Below, one piece after another: positions 56,112 through 64,000 of a stretch of 64,000 nucleotides of DNA; the first letter of the stretch is position 1; every line of letters starts with the position of its first letter. The stretch is from Salinicola endophyticus (GTDB lineage: Bacteria > Pseudomonadota > Gammaproteobacteria > Pseudomonadales > Halomonadaceae), in assembly GCF_040536835.1 (NCBI RefSeq), contig NZ_CP159578.1, forward strand, positions 1,860,001 to 1,924,000. The letters are read 5' to 3'. A program made the position numbers and the translations under genes. The notes beneath the pieces were generated by a model. The model saw only the letters and a list, made by a program, of their open reading frames with translations. It was not told the origin of the DNA and did not search any database.

Positions 56112-56258
56112 GGAGACTCCTAATTGGGTGCGTGCGTGGATGCGTGTCAGGCGTGGGGGCGCAGTATAGCGCGTGGCGCACCCCAATGAGTCGCTGCCGT
56201 GGCCGGGTCGACCGCGGCCGGTGGTCGCGGGCCATTGGCTGGCGCGGCGCGTCGCTTC

Positions 56259-57914
56259 TCAGCGCAGCTTGGTGGCGCGCAGCTCGGCCACGGCCGGCGG
56301 CGGCGCGAAGGAGTCCGCACGGGCCATATGCCAGTACTGCTTGAACACCGTGTGTTCACTCTCGCCGTCGAGCAGTTGGCCCGGAGCGAGGAAACTGAAC
56401 AGGCGGTCGTAAGACTGGATCTCGTCACTGGAAACCCGGCGGATGATATGCTCCGGCCCCAGCTCGCTGGGATGCTCGAGCCCCGCTGCGGCGAGCATTT
56501 CGGCCAGCGCGGCGAGGGTGTTGCGATGGAAGTGGTAGACCCGCTCGCGCTTGTCAGCCACGTCCAGGTGATGGCCGCGGCGCGGATCCTGAGTCGCCAC
56601 GCCGCTGGGGCACTTGTCCGAGTGACAGTTGAGCGCCTGGATACAGCCCAGCGAGAACATGAACCCGCGCGCCGAGTTGCACCAGTCTGCGCCTAGCGCC
56701 AGGGTGCGGGCGATATCGAAGGCCGAGGTAATCTTGCCGGCGGCACCGATGCGGATCTCCTCGCGCAGGCCGACCCCGACCAGGGTGTTGTGGACCAGCA
56801 TCAGCGCTTCGGTCATGGGGACGCCGAGGCGGTTGATGAACTCCAGCGGTGCGGCGCCAGTGCCGCCTTCGCCACCATCGACGACGATGAAGTCGGGACG
56901 CTGGCCACTCTCGAGCATTGCCTTGACGATCGCGAACCACTCCCAGGGGTGGCCGATGGCGAGCTTGAAGCCCACCGGCTTGCCGCCGGAAAGCTCGCGC
57001 AGCTGGCCGATGAACGTCATCAGCTCCAGCGGGGTCGAGAAGGCGCTGTGGGCTGCCGGCGAGACCACGTCCTGGCCCATGGGCACTTCGCGCGCCTCGG
57101 CGATCTCCGCGGTCACTTTGGCGGCCGGCAGGATGCCGCCGTGGCCGGGCTTGGCCCCTTGGGAGAGCTTGATCTCGATCATCTTGACCTGCGGTTCGCG
57201 GGCGTTGGCGGCGAAGCGTTCGGGATTGAAGCTGCCATCCGCGTGGCGACAGCCGAAGTAGCCCGAGCCGATCTCCCATACCAGGTCGCCGCCGTGGACA
57301 CGGTGGTAGCGTGAGATCGAGCCTTCGCCGGTGTCGTGGTAAAAGCCGCCCTTGTGTGCGCCGGCGTTGAGCGCCTCGATGGCGTTGGCCGAGAGCGCGC
57401 CGAAGCTCATCGCCGAGATGTTGAATACGCTGGCGACATAGGGCTGACGACACAGGCTGCCGCCGATGCTGACGCGAAAGTCGTGGTCGGTGATGTGGGC
57501 GGGGCGCAGCGAGTGGTTGACCCACTCGTGCCCCGGGCTATACATGTCGAGCAGCGAGCCGAACGGCTTCTTGTCGCTGGCGTTCTTGGCGCGCTGGTAG
57601 ATCACCGCCCGCTGCTCGCGGGAGAAGGGGCGCTCGTCGAGGTCGGACTGGATGAAGTATTGACGGATCTCGGGGCCGATCGACTCCAGGATATAGCGGA
57701 AGTGCGCCAGAATGGGGTAGTTGCGGCTGATCGTACGTCGCCGCTGACGCACGTCGTAGACCCCCAGCAGCGCCAGCCCGCCGAAGATCGCCACGCCCCA
57801 CAGCCACTGCGGCGAGAACGCCAGACCGAGCAGCGATACGCCGAACAGCGCGAGCGTGGCGACGAAGGCGGCGTTGCGTAGTGGGATGCGGGAGAGACCC
57901 TTGGCGTAGATCAT
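56259..57914 (-). CDS. FMN-binding glutamate synthase family protein
   Basis: 551 aa from ATG 57914 (CAGGAG ten bases upstream). Two N-terminal membrane helices (about 13-50) precede a GltS-type FMN-binding barrel: KPGHGGILPAAKVT, DFIVVDGGEGGTGAAPLEF, IRIGAAGKITSAFD, and a Cys cluster (FSLGCIQALNCHSDKCPSGVATQ) like the 3Fe-4S loop of glutamate synthase. It lacks the amidotransferase domain. Members are of unknown physiological function and may oxidise or reduce amino acids at the membrane. It is monocistronic. Confidence 0.9.
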   Translation of the reverse strand: MIYAKGLSRIPLRNAAFVATLALFGVSLLGLAFSPQWLWGVAIFGGLALLGVYDVRQRRRTISRNYPILAHFRYILESIGPEIRQYFIQSDLDERPFSREQRAVIYQRAKNASDKKPFGSLLDMYSPGHEWVNHSLRPAHITDHDFRVSIGGSLCRQPYVASVFNISAMSFGALSANAIEALNAGAHKGGFYHDTGEGSISRYHRVHGGDLVWEIGSGYFGCRHADGSFNPERFAANAREPQVKMIEIKLSQGAKPGHGGILPAAKVTAEIAEAREVPMGQDVVSPAAHSAFSTPLELMTFIGQLRELSGGKPVGFKLAIGHPWEWFAIVKAMLESGQRPDFIVVDGGEGGTGAAPLEFINRLGVPMTEALMLVHNTLVGVGLREEIRIGAAGKITSAFDIARTLALGADWCNSARGFMFSLGCIQALNCHSDKCPSGVATQDPRRGHHLDVADKRERVYHFHRNTLAALAEMLAAAGLEHPSELGPEHIIRRVSSDEIQSYDRLFSFLAPGQLLDGESEHTVFKQYWHMARADSFAPPPAVAELRATKLR

Positions 57915-58028
57915 GCGAACATCGGCTCCTGGCTCATGGCGGTCGCGACGGCGTCCGCGAAGGGGCAAGAATAGCGAAAGCGTGCCCCTGCGGCTAACCA
58001 CACCACCACTGTGCTAGAAGGAATCCCC

Positions 58029-59153
<1,125 letters not shown>

Positions 59154-59206
59154 CATTGACTGCCCGCACCCCCCGGCGGCGGGGAGCGGGGCGCCAATCC
59201 GATCTC

Positions 59207-59348
59207 AAAGGGTGTTTACAAATTCGACGAGCGAAGGCAAGACAAGGCGAAATCGACCGAAAAAACGGAGTTTACACGAGGTAAATGAGTATTTTGAGGT
59301 CGATTTCAACGCCGTATTGTCGAGCGCAGACATTTTGTAAACACACTT

Positions 59349-59349
<1 letters not shown>
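59207..59349. repeat. Palindromic interspersed element, copy 2 (143 bp)
   Basis: Ends AAAGGGTGTTTACAAA and TTTGTAAACACACTTT pair in 15 of 16 positions. The inner stem GAAATCGACC (59249-59258) with GGTCGATTTC (59298-59307) differs in sequence from copy 1 but still pairs, and TTTAC/GTAAA again sits at the centre. It shares the conserved blocks GAGCGAAGGCAAGACAAGGC and AACGCCGTATTG with copy 1. It ends on the mfd stop codon, so it may also serve as a two-way terminator. Confidence 0.85.
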
Positions 59350-62798
<3,449 letters not shown>

Positions 62799-62928
62799 GG
62801 ACCTTTCGCTAGCGGAATTGAAGAAGACAGTGGCACGGCCGGGCTAGGCGGCGGCCGCCGCGCGACGGTCCTTCATGATAGCAGGGGGCAGGCGCGAGGG
62901 GGACGCGGCTGCCACCGGCACGCTCGCC

Positions 62929-62943
62929 TGTAGTCAAACTACA
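62929..62943. promoter_or_regulatory. Perfect HexR-type operator upstream of gap
   Basis: TGTAGTCAAACTACA matches the TGTARTNNNAYTACA HexR consensus at every defined position. HexR senses KDPG and controls central carbon genes in gammaproteobacteria. The centre is about 65 bp before the predicted gap start of transcription, where activators bind. It is also in the mfd upstream region. Confidence 0.75.
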
Positions 62944-62964
62944 ACGCTTGCGACTACGCAGTGA

Positions 62965-62994
62965 TTGCGGCTCGTCTCGTAGGTTACCGATAAT
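62965..62994 (+). promoter_or_regulatory. Putative sigma70 promoter of gap
   Basis: TTGCGG (62965-62970), 18-nt spacer, GATAAT (62989-62994). Good -10, modest -35. It leaves a leader of about 50 nt. Confidence 0.45.
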
Positions 62995-63052
62995 GCTCGG
63001 GTTTTTGGACGAGCCGGGGTGGCGGAGAGGGCCGCTCCGGCGATCGACGACG

Positions 63053-64000
63053 ATGACACAGAAGAGAGAACCGGCCGTGAGTCAGCAACAGCTCGAGCAC
63101 GTTTTTCAACAGTGGCAGGACAACGAAGCGCAGGCGGAAGAGATGATCCCGCTGCTGGGCAAGCTCTACCGCCAGTACAACGTGATCCCGTCGCTGTTCG
63201 GGCGCTCGCTGATCAACCGTTCGGTGACTCGCATCCTCAAGAACCATCGCTACGTGCGCAAGGTCGAGGGGACCGAGCTGACGGTGGCGGACACGCTGCC
63301 CATGGTGCGCGCCATGACCGAGCTCGACCTGGGGCCGGCGCATATCGACATCGGGCGTCTGGCGGTGGCGTTCAAGCATGCCGGCGAGCCTGATGTGCGC
63401 GCCTTCCTCCAGCGTGAGCTGGCCGACATCATCGGCGGCCACGACGCCAGCGGCATGGGCGGCGAGCCCCAGGACGTGGTGCTCTACGGTTTCGGCCGTA
63501 TCGGCCGCATTCTGGCGCGGATCATGATCGAGAAGGCCGGTGGCGGCAACCTGCTGCGGCTGCGGGCGATCGTGGTTCGCGGCAGCAGTGACGATCTCGA
63601 GAAGCGCGCCAGTCTGCTGCGCCGTGACTCGGTCCACGGGCCCTTCTCGGGCTCGATCGACATCGACCGTGAGCGTCAGGCGCTGATCGCCAACGGCCAT
63701 GTGATCCAGATCATCTATGCCGACTCCCCGGCCGAGATCGACTACACCGCCTACGGCATCGACCGTGCCATCGTCGTCGACAACACCGGTAAGTGGCGTG
63801 ACCGTGAAGGGCTCTCCCAGCACCTGGCCGCCAAGGGCGTGGCCAAGGTGCTGCTGACCGCACCGGGCAAGGGCGATCTCAAGAACGTGGTGCATGGCAT
63901 CAACCACACCACGATCGGCGATGACGACCGCATCGTCTCGGCCGCCTCGTGCACCACCAACGCCATCGTGCCGGTGCTCAAGGCGATGGACGACGAATTC
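63053..64000 (+). CDS. gap: Glyceraldehyde-3-phosphate dehydrogenase, extended type (3' end off window)
   Basis: Open from ATG 63053 to the window end (316 codons, truncated). The start TQKREP resembles the N-terminus of the mfd-linked gap of Pseudomonas; GTG 63077, behind AAGAGAGAA, is an alternative. Residues 10-140 are a helical N-terminal extension not found in the standard enzyme. YGFGRIGRILARIMI then begins the Rossmann fold, followed by RRDSVHGPF and SAASCTTNAIVPV with catalytic Cys at about 300. It makes 1,3-bisphosphoglycerate, or works in reverse in gluconeogenesis. A HexR-type site lies upstream. Confidence 0.93.
   Translation, partial: MTQKREPAVSQQQLEHVFQQWQDNEAQAEEMIPLLGKLYRQYNVIPSLFGRSLINRSVTRILKNHRYVRKVEGTELTVADTLPMVRAMTELDLGPAHIDIGRLAVAFKHAGEPDVRAFLQRELADIIGGHDASGMGGEPQDVVLYGFGRIGRILARIMIEKAGGGNLLRLRAIVVRGSSDDLEKRASLLRRDSVHGPFSGSIDIDRERQALIANGHVIQIIYADSPAEIDYTAYGIDRAIVVDNTGKWRDREGLSQHLAAKGVAKVLLTAPGKGDLKNVVHGINHTTIGDDDRIVSAASCTTNAIVPVLKAMDDEF

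Overview
The window is a high-GC gammaproteobacterial chromosome segment. Gene content and order point to the Halomonadaceae (Halomonas, Salinicola or Kushneria-like): purM-purN beside perM and hda, the nadD-rsfS-rlmH-mrdA-mrdB-mltB-rlpA-dacA-ybeD-lipB-lipA block, a two-subunit pyruvate carboxylase with its LysR regulator, a lysine-type (PPi-like) phosphofructokinase, and mfd facing an N-terminally extended gap gene. This assignment is inference from gene order and protein character. I saw no rRNA, tRNA, CRISPR array, insertion sequence or integrase.

About 1-8.9 kb is accessory. A giant LEPR-motif/DUF4347 surface protein (minus strand, running off the left edge) stands divergently from two phage-tail-collar-domain (MdpB-like) proteins. 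Next come a DUF6916 protein, a GNAT acetyltransferase and a tightly overlapping three-gene operon. That operon encodes a periplasmic HlyD adaptor, a GAF-like/HlyD inner-membrane fusion, and a site-2 (M50) protease fused to a HlyD/lipoyl arm. This looks like a dedicated export, processing or surface-display system and is the most interesting part of the window.

8.9-17 kb is mostly core: purN, purM, a PerM permease, hda, a Cache-type chemoreceptor, puuB and a glycine-zipper envelope protein. 17.4-25.7 kb is a polyamine block read leftward: two PuuA-type gamma-glutamyl-polyamine synthetases, a PotGHI-type importer and two PotF-type binding proteins. A 32-codon ORF with a strong ribosome-binding site lies in front of the importer genes. 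With puuB, these genes make the import, glutamylation and oxidation steps of polyamine catabolism.

26-33 kb holds the phosphofructokinase, mpl, ubiX and an operon of two membrane proteins with GGDEF-like but motif-less domains plus a DedA-PAP2 fusion. 33-45 kb is the proA/nadD/cell-elongation/lipoate block, partly linked by ATGA or GTGA overlaps. 45-52 kb has the pyruvate node (pycR-like regulator, pycA, pycB, pyk). 52-64 kb has topA with its two usual small followers, an FMN glutamate-synthase-like protein, a membrane metallophosphoesterase, mfd, and gap preceded by a perfect HexR-type operator.

Two 143-bp copies of a palindromic interspersed element lie in convergent gene junctions (14779-14921 and 59207-59349). 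They share conserved blocks, and several stem positions that differ between the copies still pair. This is a strong candidate for an uncharacterised repeat family.
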